Positions 51,380 to 60,600 of a stretch of DNA of 64,000 nucleotides are shown piece after piece; the first letter of the stretch is position 1, and each line of letters starts with the position of its first letter. Source of the DNA: Rothia sp. (in: high G+C Gram-positive bacteria) (GTDB taxonomy: Bacteria > Actinomycetota > Actinomycetes > Actinomycetales > Micrococcaceae); assembly GCF_030540545.1 (NCBI RefSeq), contig NZ_JAUNVZ010000008.1:88757-152756 (forward strand), in the 5' to 3' direction. The notes beneath the pieces are model-generated. The model saw only the letters and a program-made list of their open reading frames with translations. It ran no database searches and was not told the origin of the DNA. The translations under genes were made by a program, and so were the position numbers.

Positions 51380-51694
51380 ATGAGCTATATCCTGGCAGCA
51401 CTCACCTTCGCCGTCTACCTGCTCTACACCGCGCTCATCCTGCGCATGGTCTTCGACTGGGTACGCGCATTCGCCAAAGGCTGGCGGCCCAAAGGCATTA
51501 TGCTCGTCGTCATGACCGCAATCTACACCGTCACCGACAAGCCCCTCAATGCACTCAATAAGCTCTTCCCGCCGCTGCGAATCGGTAATGGCTACGGGTT
51601 GGACATTGCATTTATGATCCTGATTGTTGTCCTCGGTTTCCTGCTCTCTATCCTGCAGAATATGACCTATAGCTTTACGCGTAGCGGCTTCTAA
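51380..51694 (+). CDS. YggT family membrane protein
   Basis: 104 residues with two strong membrane segments (ILAALTFAVYLLYTALILRMVFDWV and DIAFMILIVVLGFLLSIL). TVTDKPLNALNKLFPPLRIG between them is the YggT signature. Usually follows sepF and precedes divIVA in actinobacteria; function not well defined, linked with division and membrane shape. The ATG follows AAAGGAACACC. Immediately downstream the conserved order is broken by repeats and unrelated genes. Confidence 0.9.
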   Translation: MSYILAALTFAVYLLYTALILRMVFDWVRAFAKGWRPKGIMLVVMTAIYTVTDKPLNALNKLFPPLRIGNGYGLDIAFMILIVVLGFLLSILQNMTYSFTRSGF

Positions 51695-51697
51695 TAC

Positions 51698-51812
51698 CAA
51701 TCCGGCAAGGTTGTGGCTGGCTATCCGGCTAGGCTCTGGTCAGCAATCCGGCTAGGCTCTGGTCAGCAATCCGGCAAGGTTGTGGCTGGCTATCCGGCAA
51801 GGCTACGGCTAT
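51698..51812. repeat. Tandem array of the 23-nt repeat, five units
   Basis: Five head-to-tail units with an exact 23-nt period, alternating CAATCCGGCAAGG with the variants CTATCCGGC and CCGGCTAGGCTCTGG. Begins just after the yggT stop. The first and fourth units are identical over 23 nt, as are units two and three apart from one base. Confidence 0.85.
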
Positions 51813-51818
51813 AACACT

Positions 51819-51912
51819 CGCATGGGATGAGCCTCTGACGACCAGGTAAAAGACAAGCGCAAGTAGTCTCAGAAACGCAACCATAGGTAACTAATGTCTT
51901 GCCTCGTACCGC
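51819..51912 (+). repeat. Intergenic stem element, copy 6 (right end decayed)
   Basis: Starts CGCATGGGATGAGCC and shares CTCTGACGA..CAGGTAAAAG and GCGCAAGT with the other copies. The right end, GCCTCGTACCGC, is a weak match to the usual CTCGTCCCATGCG. Directly follows the 23-nt array, as copy 1 does at 10150. Confidence 0.65.
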
Positions 51913-51993
51913 ACCCCAGATACAGAAACTCAATATCCAGGCAGGACAAGCAAAGCAATAGCTACGAATCTGCACACTCAGAGCAGAAACGGA

Positions 51994-53214
51994 TTAGTCT
52001 CCGCCGCCTCCACCGTCCCCACCGCCTCCGTCTCCTCCGCCGAAGTCACCGCCACTTCCGCTGGAGGTGTCTCCGCCGCTGAAGTCGAAATTGAAGGAAT
52101 CACCGAAATCAAATTCAATGTCTCCTCCGTCAGTCTCACGGTAGGGGTAGAGTTTCTTTTCGAGCTCGATAACTAGGGGAGTGAATCGAATCCCACGATA
52201 CTCTTTTTCTTCACGTGCCAGTTCTTTCCTAGTGATAGGAGTCCCCAGAACGGGGCGCGCAATATCATCGTATCGGAGTTTGAACGCGACGGGTATTTTC
52301 ATCGTTCCGTGCCCGTGAATGTTCGCAAGGAGTCTGCCCTGAGTGCCCAGTGGGAAGAGCTCTCGGCGACGTGCTTTTTGATCCTTCTTGCTTAGATGCT
52401 CCCACCACGCGAAGTCGAGGCTGCTGGTAAGAGCGTTGTCATAAAGGGTTTTATAGAGGTCAGTTTGGGCAATGCGCGCCGAATCTCGTTCTGCAGGGTT
52501 GTCGGAGACGCAGAGCAGGTAGGCGGTGTACGCAGCGTGCTCTTTAGCGTCGGACGCGGCGATAACGGTCGAGCCTTTGGGGGAATAGAGGCGAATACCT
52601 TCGTAGGATACGCTGCGCACAAATCCGCGGGAGTTGCGGGTGAAGCTGTAGATAATTTCCCAGTCGATAATGTCTTCCGGGACAATCGATCCGGCTTCGA
52701 GGTTGGAGAGGCTGGCACGCTTTATGAGGCGCTCGGTTCGTTCTTTGTCCTCGCCCTGAAGACCCTGCCACCAGCTGCTCGGGTCATTGGGAATGTAATT
52801 GAGCAGTTCACCATCAGTTTTTGTTGCCCATTCACCGGTTTGATTTTTATAGAGCAGGTGGGCGTAAATCCAGCGCAGATCGTAGCGTGTACTATCGAGC
52901 TTGAGCGGATAGAGTCCATAGATGAGGGTGAGGAATTTACCGTCAAAAGACCAATCTCGTAGCGCATGGAAGTAAATATAGAATTCTGCTTTACGGGCGA
53001 GCTCAATTCTATTGGGGAAGAAGGTAATGGTTGTAAAGGAGCGGCTGATTAGTTTAAAGGTTAAAATAATCAGAATAATTGCCCAGAGAAACCAGAATGC
53101 AGGAAAGTTGAAGAGAGATATACTCGTGAGGATAATAAGTGCTAAATGCGTAGCTAAAGATATAGGGTGTACACGGTAAATATAGCGTCGGTTAAATTTA
53201 AGCTGACGTGTCAC
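51994..53214 (-). CDS. Unrecognised membrane protein with Gly-rich tail
   Basis: 406 residues, GTG start overlapping the stop of the next gene (TAGTG). Two membrane segments near residues 20-62 precede a domain with the pattern YDLRWIYAHLLYKNQTGEWAT near residue 113, shared with the protein at 53926. The middle is soluble and charged; the last 20 residues are nearly all Gly and Asp (GGGDGGGGDGGGGGD). I do not recognise a family. The 2-TM plus PH-like arrangement suggests a membrane-bound scaffold or sensor (inference). Confidence 0.7.
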   Translation of the reverse strand: MTRQLKFNRRYIYRVHPISLATHLALIILTSISLFNFPAFWFLWAIILIILTFKLISRSFTTITFFPNRIELARKAEFYIYFHALRDWSFDGKFLTLIYGLYPLKLDSTRYDLRWIYAHLLYKNQTGEWATKTDGELLNYIPNDPSSWWQGLQGEDKERTERLIKRASLSNLEAGSIVPEDIIDWEIIYSFTRNSRGFVRSVSYEGIRLYSPKGSTVIAASDAKEHAAYTAYLLCVSDNPAERDSARIAQTDLYKTLYDNALTSSLDFAWWEHLSKKDQKARRRELFPLGTQGRLLANIHGHGTMKIPVAFKLRYDDIARPVLGTPITRKELAREEKEYRGIRFTPLVIELEKKLYPYRETDGGDIEFDFGDSFNFDFSGGDTSSGSGGDFGGGDGGGGDGGGGGD

Positions 53215-53534
53215 TAGAAGGCACCTCCATCTCCAGAAGGGTCGCTGAAAGGGCCCGAAGAATTCGCAGAAGAACCGCCTCTGCGTCGGGGAAGAGTGCG
53301 CAGCGACGTCCAGAAAAGAAACTCAGCCCAGCTTTCACGAACAATCGGGCCGTGAAGAATCAGATCCTGACGACGAGGCTCCTTGGTCGGCGCACGGCCA
53401 GAAGTATCAGACTGAATCAAACTACTATAAACACGCTCACGACGCAGAGCAACATACTCGGCAGTAACCTCACGCTGCTTAGAACGAATAAGAGTCTCAT
53501 CCATGGGGATCGGAGGAATAAAAGGAATTGACAC
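53214..53534 (-). CDS. Small unrecognised protein, coupled to the downstream gene
   Basis: 106 residues from a GTG at 53534 preceded by GGAGA. The sequence is Arg-rich in the middle and ends in a Gly/Ser/Pro-rich stretch (GGSSANSSGPFSDPSGDGG). No membrane segment except a weakly hydrophobic LHGPIVRESWAEFLFW. Its stop overlaps the start of the 406-residue gene, which argues it is real. Family unknown; it resembles that neighbour only in having a Gly-rich tail. Confidence 0.5.
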   Translation of the reverse strand: MSIPFIPPIPMDETLIRSKQREVTAEYVALRRERVYSSLIQSDTSGRAPTKEPRRQDLILHGPIVRESWAEFLFWTSLRTLPRRRGGSSANSSGPFSDPSGDGGAF

Positions 53535-53756
53535 GATAGATTCTCCAGGTGGTTGGGTCGGTATCTTGGTACGAGTCTATCAGCATGAGATACATAAATG
53601 AGTGATTGAGATTCAGAGAATGAATTCTGGTGCTGTATGACGTTCCGATAAAAGCATTGGTGTTTATGGTTGCGTTTGTGAGTTTGGAGGCTAGAGCGGA
53701 GAGCACTTGTTTCTGAGTTTCATGCAAGCCTCGGCGAAGTCAAGCGCTCGCATACT

Positions 53757-53800
53757 CGTGTGCGAGCGCCTTTTCCTTGGAACGCGACCGGTCTTAAGAA
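53757..53800. repeat. Third dispersed repeat family, copy 2
   Basis: Its reverse complement, containing GGTCGCGTTCC and AAAAGGCGCTCGCACACG, matches 14309-14353 with only scattered differences. It overlaps a hairpin, GCGCTCGCA (53744-53752) with TGCGAGCGC (53761-53769), followed by CTTTTCC. The 53535-53743 part of this gap shows nothing else. Confidence 0.6.
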
Positions 53801-53851
53801 CTATCGCATCCGCGAAGGTCAATCTCCACAGCGGCGCCGTACGCACTCGCT

Positions 53852-53897
53852 CAGCCGGAGCCTTGCCGGATTGGTGGCCGCAGCCTTGCCGGATTGG
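53852..53897. repeat. Two 23-nt repeat units, inverted
   Basis: GCCTTGCCGGATTGG occurs twice exactly 23 bases apart. It is the reverse complement of the units at 51698 and 10052. Lies just after the 187-residue gene's stop on the minus strand. Confidence 0.8.
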
Positions 53898-53925
53898 GAT
53901 AAATAGGTGAGACCACGTAGACAGA

Positions 53926-54489
53926 TTAGTCGGTGTAGTGAGCCGAATGGAGACGAACCAGGAATGTATAGGTTCGATCCGGTTCAATCAGTAGAGAGTG
54001 AAAAGCTTCAGAGCCGGTCTCAGCCTCGGATGCCCAATGTCCGGCACGTGCACGGAACGCCAGCTGAGCCATGACCCAGGAGCAATCATACGCTTCGGTA
54101 TCAAAATACAATTCGGCACCGTCGTGAGTTACTACAGAGAGGTCCTGTGCTCGCTGCCCGGAGTGAGCAGCGATTTCCCATTCGGTGATATCGGCGTATC
54201 GAATGGTGGTGCTTTCGCGTAGCTGTCGCACGGTGACCTGTTCTGCTTCGACGAGCATATAGGTTGCGTAGTGGCGCCAGAGCCCGAATCCAATGGTGGC
54301 GAGGGTGAAGAAGAGCCAGATGAGCGTGCCGAAGAAGTAGGGGGAGGCGAATGCCTCACTCGCACTGGGGGATGCGATGAATGCGACGAGCGCGGTAATG
54401 ATCGCAAATCCCAGGGGCAGGAGGCTCAGATAATAGAAGAATTTGAGGTTGTTGACTCGTTGGCGGGTGCCGATGGATCCGTGGTTCAT
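53926..54489 (-). CDS. Unrecognised two-TM protein, paralogous to the 51994 gene product
   Basis: 187 residues. Membrane segments at about 17-38 and 50-70, then a soluble domain with VEAEQVTVRQLRESTTIRY and YDCSWVMAQLAFRARAGHWAS. That last piece aligns with YDLRWIYAHLLYKNQTGEWAT in the 406-residue protein, so the two are probably paralogues. The pattern of a membrane hairpin followed by a beta-rich domain resembles bacterial PH-domain proteins (inference). Start ATG at 54489 with only a weak AAAGACAG site. Confidence 0.65.
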   Translation of the reverse strand: MNHGSIGTRQRVNNLKFFYYLSLLPLGFAIITALVAFIASPSASEAFASPYFFGTLIWLFFTLATIGFGLWRHYATYMLVEAEQVTVRQLRESTTIRYADITEWEIAAHSGQRAQDLSVVTHDGAELYFDTEAYDCSWVMAQLAFRARAGHWASEAETGSEAFHSLLIEPDRTYTFLVRLHSAHYTD

Positions 54490-55091
54490 GCTCTGTCTTT
54501 CGTGCTGTGGCGCCGGGTGGTGGGCTAGCTCTAGTGTACCGGTTTGAGGCTTCGGCTCTGTGCTACAGGTATACAGTGTATGAGAGTTCCCCTGGAGTCG
54601 GTGGCATATTTGGGGCTTGATATATTGCGGGTCTTTTAAGGTTGAAGTCTTATGTTCTTGGGTAGCGGTCGCTTAGTACAATCAGCCTGCCCGGGGAAAG
54701 TGCGATATGGGGGAGTGTAGCTGCCGGTATATGAAAGGGTTTTAAGAGTAATCCTGTGCTGGAGTCTTTCCGTAACGGGTGATTCTGTGCTGGCGAATCT
54801 GCAGTGGGGCTGTTTGGATAAGGGCTGTTCGAGTAGAAATTGTGCGGGTAGAAAAATACATGATTGCAAGGTCGTACCGATTGCACACAGATGTGAGCTA
54901 TATCCGCTGCCGTTCGGTGAACCTAATAGGGTGAATACAGCAAAATCATAGGCTCAGGTCGTACACTTATAGACAGAAAAGATGTATATCTAGCGGGTTT
55001 CATGCGTTCATTGAGAGTTTTTTGAGATGTAGCTTGAAACTTTGATGGTGTATATTCGAAATGACATTCACTAGATGATAAGGAGAGTTCT
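54490..55091. other. 600-base gap upstream of divIVA, no supported gene
   Basis: Short open frames here lack ribosome sites and family resemblance. The last 80 bases are T-rich with TATATT at 55051-55056, a possible -10 box for divIVA, and AAGGAGAG just before its ATG. Nothing else clear was seen. Confidence 0.5.
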
Positions 55092-55631
55092 ATGGCTCTG
55101 ACCCCCGAAGATCTGATTAACAAGAGCTTTAAAGCTGCAACCGGTTCCAATGGCTACGACATGGACGACGTCGATGCCTTCCTGGACGAGCTGGTCATTG
55201 ACCTGCGCAAGCTCTACGAAGAGAACGACGCCCTCAAACGCAAGCTGGAGGCTGCCGAGCAGAAGGCAGCCGAGGCGCCCGTCGCCTCCTCCGCTCCCGC
55301 TGCCTCCGAGGCAGCTCCCGCGGCTAATGACGCTGCCGGCCTGCTGGCTATGGCTCAGAAGGTGCACGACGATTACGTGCACCAGGGAGAGACCACCAAG
55401 GCGAACCTGATCGCTGAGGGCGAGAAGAAAGCAGCCGACCTGGTGTCCGAGGCTACCGAGAAGCGCGATAGCGTGCTGGCTAAGCTGACCGATGAGCGCG
55501 ATTCGCTGGAGGTCACCATTGAGTCTCTGCGTGGCTTCGAGGAGCGTTACCGCGCTAAGCTCAAGGACCACCTGAACGCTCAGCTGGATGAGCTGGCTTC
55601 TCTGCGCTCCATCGAAAAGGACGCTCAGTAA
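55092..55631 (+). CDS. divIVA: Polar growth/septation protein DivIVA (Wag31)
   Basis: 179 residues. The N-terminal lipid-binding domain has MALTPEDLINKSF and GYDMDDVDAFLDELVIDL, then a coiled coil (LYEENDALKRKLEAAEQKAAE). An Ala/Pro-rich break follows, then a second coiled coil (GEKKAADLVSEATEKRDSVLAKL). Binds curved membranes at poles and septa and recruits cell-wall synthesis. It is shorter than the mycobacterial Wag31. ATG after AAGGAGAG. Normally directly follows yggT; here about 3.4 kb of other sequence intervenes. Confidence 0.93.
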   Translation: MALTPEDLINKSFKAATGSNGYDMDDVDAFLDELVIDLRKLYEENDALKRKLEAAEQKAAEAPVASSAPAASEAAPAANDAAGLLAMAQKVHDDYVHQGETTKANLIAEGEKKAADLVSEATEKRDSVLAKLTDERDSLEVTIESLRGFEERYRAKLKDHLNAQLDELASLRSIEKDAQ

Positions 55632-55683
55632 GACCCTGAGCCTCTAGAGAGCTACTGAGCGAACTAGCAAAGACATAGCTAGA

Positions 55684-55728
55684 TAATCCCGGTGAGGGGT
55701 GAGTGCTACTTGCCTCTCACCGGGATTA
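55684..55728 (+). terminator. Terminator after divIVA
   Basis: TAATCCCGGTGAG (55684-55696) pairs with CTCACCGGGATTA (55716-55728) around a GC-rich loop. No long T run. The rest of the gap to lspA (55729-55989) shows no gene. Confidence 0.75.
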
Positions 55729-55989
55729 GTCTATGCCCTCATGAATCGAACCTATCCCGAACCTACCCCGCAATTACCCGCCCTATCCCACTATTCAAGC
55801 CCGGTAGGATCCACCGCAGCCCACACTCAACGGACCCTGTGCCACCGGCTTAAAGAGAGCCTAGAGAATCAATCACCACGGGCGCTTAAGGTAAGCTAGA
55901 GTAAGGCGTGGTGCAGCTAGGCACTCGCACTGTGTAGCTGTAAGAACCTCTGTCATACTCCGTCCCGGCGGAGCGAGCCCAAGGAAAGC

Positions 55990-56577
55990 ATGAGCACCAC
56001 CGACACCCGAGATTCAGAACCCGTAACCCCCGTGCTATCGCCGCGCGCCTCCATTATCCTGGCGGCTGTGATGGCGGCGCTCGCTTTCGGGCTGGATCAG
56101 TGGACTAAGTACCTGGTGGTGACCCATATGCAGCTGGGCGAGCGTATTACTGTCATTGACGGTTGGCTGTGGTGGTACTCGATTCGTAATTCGGGTGCGG
56201 CGTTTTCCATGGGGGAGAACGTCACCTGGATTTTCACCCTGATTATGGCCACGGTTGCCGTGTACCTGGTGGTCATTGTGCGTCGCACGCGCGCGGTGTA
56301 TTGGCTGCTGGCTTTGGGCGGCCTGCTCGGTGGCGTGCTGGGTAATTTGTGGGATCGCCTGTTCCGCGAGCCGTCTTTTGCGCAGGGGCATGTGGTTGAT
56401 TTTATTTCCGTGCCGAATTTCGCGATTTTTAATGTGGCGGATTCTTTTATTTGCGTGTGTATGGTGGCGATTGTGCTGCTGAATTTCCGTGCGGTGAACC
56501 TGCTGGGTTATCGCGTGCAGCAGCCGGTCAAGGACGCTGCGAAGAATGACGATATGAGCGAGAAGAACGAGAAGTAG
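55990..56577 (+). CDS. lspA: Lipoprotein signal peptidase (signal peptidase II)
   Basis: 195 residues, four membrane segments. [25 protein letters not shown], and the two catalytic aspartate blocks [21 protein letters not shown]. Cleaves signal peptides from lipidated prolipoproteins at the membrane. ATG after AAGGAAAG. The last 25 residues are a polar tail with repeated Asp/Glu/Lys. The RluD-family gene starts 10 bases after the stop, so they are co-transcribed. Confidence 0.95.
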   Translation: MSTTDTRDSEPVTPVLSPRASIILAAVMAALAFGLDQWTKYLVVTHMQLGERITVIDGWLWWYSIRNSGAAFSMGENVTWIFTLIMATVAVYLVVIVRRTRAVYWLLALGGLLGGVLGNLWDRLFREPSFAQGHVVDFISVPNFAIFNVADSFICVCMVAIVLLNFRAVNLLGYRVQQPVKDAAKNDDMSEKNEK

Positions 56578-56587
56578 AGGAGCAGTA

Positions 56588-57553
56588 GTGAGCGAAAATA
56601 TTAAGGTCAGTTTTGAGGTCAGTGAGGACCTTGCCGGTATGCGACTGGATGCGGCTCTTTCCGGCGCGCTAGATCAGCCGCGTTCTCGTACCTCCGCGTG
56701 GATTCGTGACGGCCATGTGGCGGTCAGCCGTCAGGGCGCTCCCGTGAAGCTTTCCAAGTCCCATAAGCTCTCTGCTGGTGAACTGGTTCAGGTAGATGCC
56801 CCGGCTCCTCGCGATTTGGCGGATATCCCCGCTGAGAAGGTGGACGGCTTCCGTATTGTCTACCTGGACGATGACATTGTGGTGGTGGATAAGCCCGCCG
56901 GTGTTGCCGCTCATCCTTCTCCCGGCTGGCACGGCCCGACCGTGCTCTCGGCGCTACGCGGTGAGGGTATTAGCCTTTCCACCTCGGGCGCGGCGGAGCG
57001 TCAGGGCATTGTGCACCGCCTGGATGTGGGCACCAGTGGCCTGATGGTCGTGGCTCGTAGTGAACGCGCCTACACCGAACTCAAGCGCGCCTTCAAGGAA
57101 CGTACCGTAACCAAGGTGTATCACACTCTGGTACAGGGCATTCCCGATCCTCTGCGCGGCACCATTGATGCGCCCCTGGGGCGTCACCCCGGCAGCGAGT
57201 GGAAGTTCGCCGTGATTGAGGGCGGTCGCGATTCCATCACCCACTATGAGGTGCTGGAGGCATTCGGCCCGGCTGCCCTGGTGGAGGTGCACCTGGAGAC
57301 CGGCCGCACCCACCAGATTCGCGTGCATTTCTCGGCAATGCGTCACCCCTGCTGCGGCGATTTGACCTACGGTGCCGACCCGCGTTTTAGTGCCGAGTTA
57401 GGTCTGACCCGCCAGTGGCTGCACGCTCACCAGCTGGGCTTCAAGCACCCGGTCACGGGCGATACTGTTTCCTTTGAGTCGCCCTATCCGCAGGATCTTT
57501 CCTACGCGCTGGAATCCCTGCGTGAGGGTACGATTAAGCTCGGCTCGCGCTAA
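56588..57553 (+). CDS. RluD-family 23S rRNA pseudouridine synthase
   Basis: 321 residues, GTG start after AGAGGAGCAG. The N-terminal S4 RNA-binding domain covers [19 protein letters not shown] and following residues, and the catalytic block [14 protein letters not shown] (Asp) lies near residue 140. [12 protein letters not shown] and [16 protein letters not shown] near 235 are family signatures. Converts uridines of 23S rRNA to pseudouridine; the exact sites cannot be told from sequence. Operon with lspA, as is usual in actinobacteria. Confidence 0.92.
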   Translation: MSENIKVSFEVSEDLAGMRLDAALSGALDQPRSRTSAWIRDGHVAVSRQGAPVKLSKSHKLSAGELVQVDAPAPRDLADIPAEKVDGFRIVYLDDDIVVVDKPAGVAAHPSPGWHGPTVLSALRGEGISLSTSGAAERQGIVHRLDVGTSGLMVVARSERAYTELKRAFKERTVTKVYHTLVQGIPDPLRGTIDAPLGRHPGSEWKFAVIEGGRDSITHYEVLEAFGPAALVEVHLETGRTHQIRVHFSAMRHPCCGDLTYGADPRFSAELGLTRQWLHAHQLGFKHPVTGDTVSFESPYPQDLSYALESLREGTIKLGSR

Positions 57554-57615
57554 ATTCACGCTGCATTACCCCTACACACTCACCGTATACCGAACACCTC
57601 ATCACAAGGACACTA

Positions 57616-60600
57616 ATGGCTAAAGATTTCGCGCATTTGCACGTTCACACCGAATACTCCATGCTCGATGGTGCCGCACGCCTGGGCGATCTCTTTAGCC
57701 ACGCCAAGGAGCTGGGCATGAGCTCCATGGCGACCAGCGACCACGGTTTCCTCTTCGGTGCTTTCGACTTCTGGCGTCAGGCAAAAGCCCACGATATTAA
57801 GCCCATTATTGGTGTGGAAGCTTATCTGACCCCCGGCACGCACCGCACCGACCGCACACGAGTCAAGTGGGGCGACGGCAGCCGCGATGACGTTTCCGGC
57901 TCGGGCTCCTACACCCACATGACCATGTGGGCAGAGACCACCGAGGGCATGCACAACCTCTTCCGCGCCTCCTCCATTGCCTCCCTGGAAGGGCAGCTGT
58001 ACAAACCGCGTATGGACCGCGAAGTGCTGCAAACCTACTCTAAGGGTCTGATTGCCACCACCGGTTGCCCCTCCGGCGAGATTCAAACCCGCCTGCGCCT
58101 GGGACAATACGACGAGGCGCTCAAGGCAGCCGCGGAATTCCGCGATATTTTCGGCAAGGATAATTTCTATTGCGAAATTATGGACCACGGCCTGGGCATT
58201 GAAAAGGTCGTGACCGAGGATCTGCACCACCTGGCTAAGCAGCTGGATCTGCCCTTTGTCGCCACCAACGACCTACACTACACCCGCCAGGAAGACCATA
58301 GCGCCCACGCGGCGCTGCTGTGCGTGCAGTCCGGCTCGACCCTGACCGACCCCAAGCGTTTTAAGTTTGACGCGGATAATTTCTACCTGCGCTCGCCCCA
58401 GGAAATGTACGACCTGTTCGGTGATATTCCCGGCGCCTGCGAGAACACCCTGGAAATTGCTGAGCGTTGCAATGTCGAGTTCAATACCAAGGCGAACTAT
58501 ATGCCGAACTTCCCCGTGCCCGAGGGAGAGAATGAGGAATCCTGGTTCGTGAAGGAAGTTGAACGCGGCCTGCACGTACGTTTCCCCAACGGTATTCCCG
58601 ATAAGGTGCGCAAGCAGGCTGAGTACGAGGTTGGCGTTATTACCTCCATGGGCTTCCCCGGCTACTTTTTGGTCGTGGCGGACTTTATTAACTGGGCTAA
58701 GCGCAATGGTATTCGTGTGGGTCCGGGCCGTGGCTCCGGCGCGGGTTCCATGGTGGCGTACGCTATGCGCATTACCGAGCTGAACCCGCTGGATCACGAC
58801 CTGATTTTTGAACGCTTTTTGAACCCCGATCGTGTCTCCATGCCCGACTTCGATGTGGACTTTGACGATCGTCGCCGCGGCGAAGTCATTGACTACGTGA
58901 CCGAAAAATACGGCGAGGATAAGGTCGCGCAGATTGTCACCTTCGGCACCATTAAAGCTAAGCAGGCACTCAAAGACGCCTCCCGCGTGATGGACCAGCC
59001 CTATTCGGTGGGCGAGCGCCTGACTAAGGCCATGCCGCCGGACGTGATGGGTAAGAACATCGCCCTGGCGAATGTGTACAACGAAGAGGATAAGCGCTAC
59101 GCTGAGGCCGCCGATCTGCGCGCCCTGATTGAAGACCCTGCCGAACCCATTTACGGCCGTGTTTTTGAGACCGCAAAGGGTCTGGAGGGCCTGAAGCGCC
59201 AGTGGGGTGTGCACGCTGCGGGCGTGATTATGTCCAGTAAAGACCTGGTGGATGTGATCCCCGTGATGCGCCGTGAAGCCGACGGTCAGGTCATTACCCA
59301 GTTCGACTACCCGACCTGTGAGGGTCTGGGCCTGATCAAGATGGACTTCTTGGGTCTGCGCAACCTGACCATTATTTCTGACGCCCTGGAAAACATTAAA
59401 GCCAACCGTGGCGAAGATGTTGACCTGGAGGCGCTGAGCCTGGACGATAAAGCCTCCTATGAGCTGCTGGCTCGAGGCGATACCCTGGGCGTGTTCCAGC
59501 TGGACGGTGGCCCCATGCGCTCGCTGCTCAAGCTCATGGAACCGGAAGAATTTGAACATATTTCGGCAGTGCTCGCGCTCTACCGCCCCGGCCCCATGGG
59601 CGCGAACTCCCACACCAACTACGCGCTGCGTAAGAACGGTAAGCAGGAGATTATGCCCATCCACCCGGAGCTTGAAGAGCCCCTGGCGGATATTCTCGAC
59701 ACCACCTACGGCCTGATCGTGTATCAGGAGCAGGTTATGGCGATCGCCCAGAAGGTGGCTAATTACACCCTGGGTGAGGCGGATCTTTTGCGCCGCGCAA
59801 TGGGTAAGAAGAAGAAAGCCGAACTGGATAAGCAGTACGCAACCTTCCACGACGGCATGATTAGCAACGGCTACTCTGAGGACGCGATTAAGGCGCTCTG
59901 GGATATTCTGCTGCCCTTCTCCGACTATGCGTTTAACAAGGCGCACACCGCCGCCTACGGTCTGGTGTCCTACTGGACTGCGTATCTGAAGGCGCACTAC
60001 CCGCAGGAATATATGGCGGCTCTGCTGACCAGCGTGGGCGACGATAAGGATAAGCTCGCGCTGTACCTGAACGAATGCCGCCATATGGGCATTACCGTGT
60101 TGCCGCCGGATGTGAACGAATCCGTGCTGACCTTCGCTCCCGTGGGTGAGGATATCCGCTTCGGTATGGGCGCGATTCGTAACGTGGGCGCGAACGTGGT
60201 TGAGGGCATGATTGAGGCTCGCCAGGAGAAGGGACGCTACGAATCCTTCAATGATTTCTTGAAGAAGGTGCCGCTGCCGGTGTGCAATAAGCGCACCATT
60301 GACTCGCTCATTAAGGCAGGCGCTTTTGACTCCCTGGGACACACTCGCCGTTCCCTGGTGATGATTCACGAGAACGCGGTGGAGGCAGCCGTTGCGATTA
60401 AGCGCAAGGAAGCCGCAGGCCAGTTCGACCTCTTTGGCTCCATGGGTCTGGAGGATGAACTCAGCGATGAGCTGACCGTTGCCATTCCCGATGTGCCCGA
60501 ATGGGATCGTCGAACCCGCCTGAACTTTGAGCGCGATATGCTCGGCCTGTACGTCTCCGACCACCCGCTGCGAGGCCTGGAGAGAGCCCTCTCGGATGCC

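Noticed and set aside
51698-51812. CRISPR array
   Set aside because: Units follow each other every 23 nt with no unique spacers, and no cas genes are nearby.
51819-51870. Glycine riboswitch, because of CAGGTAAAAG in element copy 6 and CTCAGGTAAG in copy 5
   Set aside because: In glycine aptamers this block closes the 3' side of the fold. Here it follows the 5' stem and the other conserved blocks are absent. The elements also lie mostly after genes, not before them.
53497-53727. 76-codon minus-strand open frame
   Set aside because: Overlaps the start of the 106-residue gene, which has a better ribosome site and coupling, and shows no family pattern.
54650-54886. 78-codon minus-strand open frame before divIVA
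   Set aside because: No ribosome site, composition like random sequence, and no recognisable motif.
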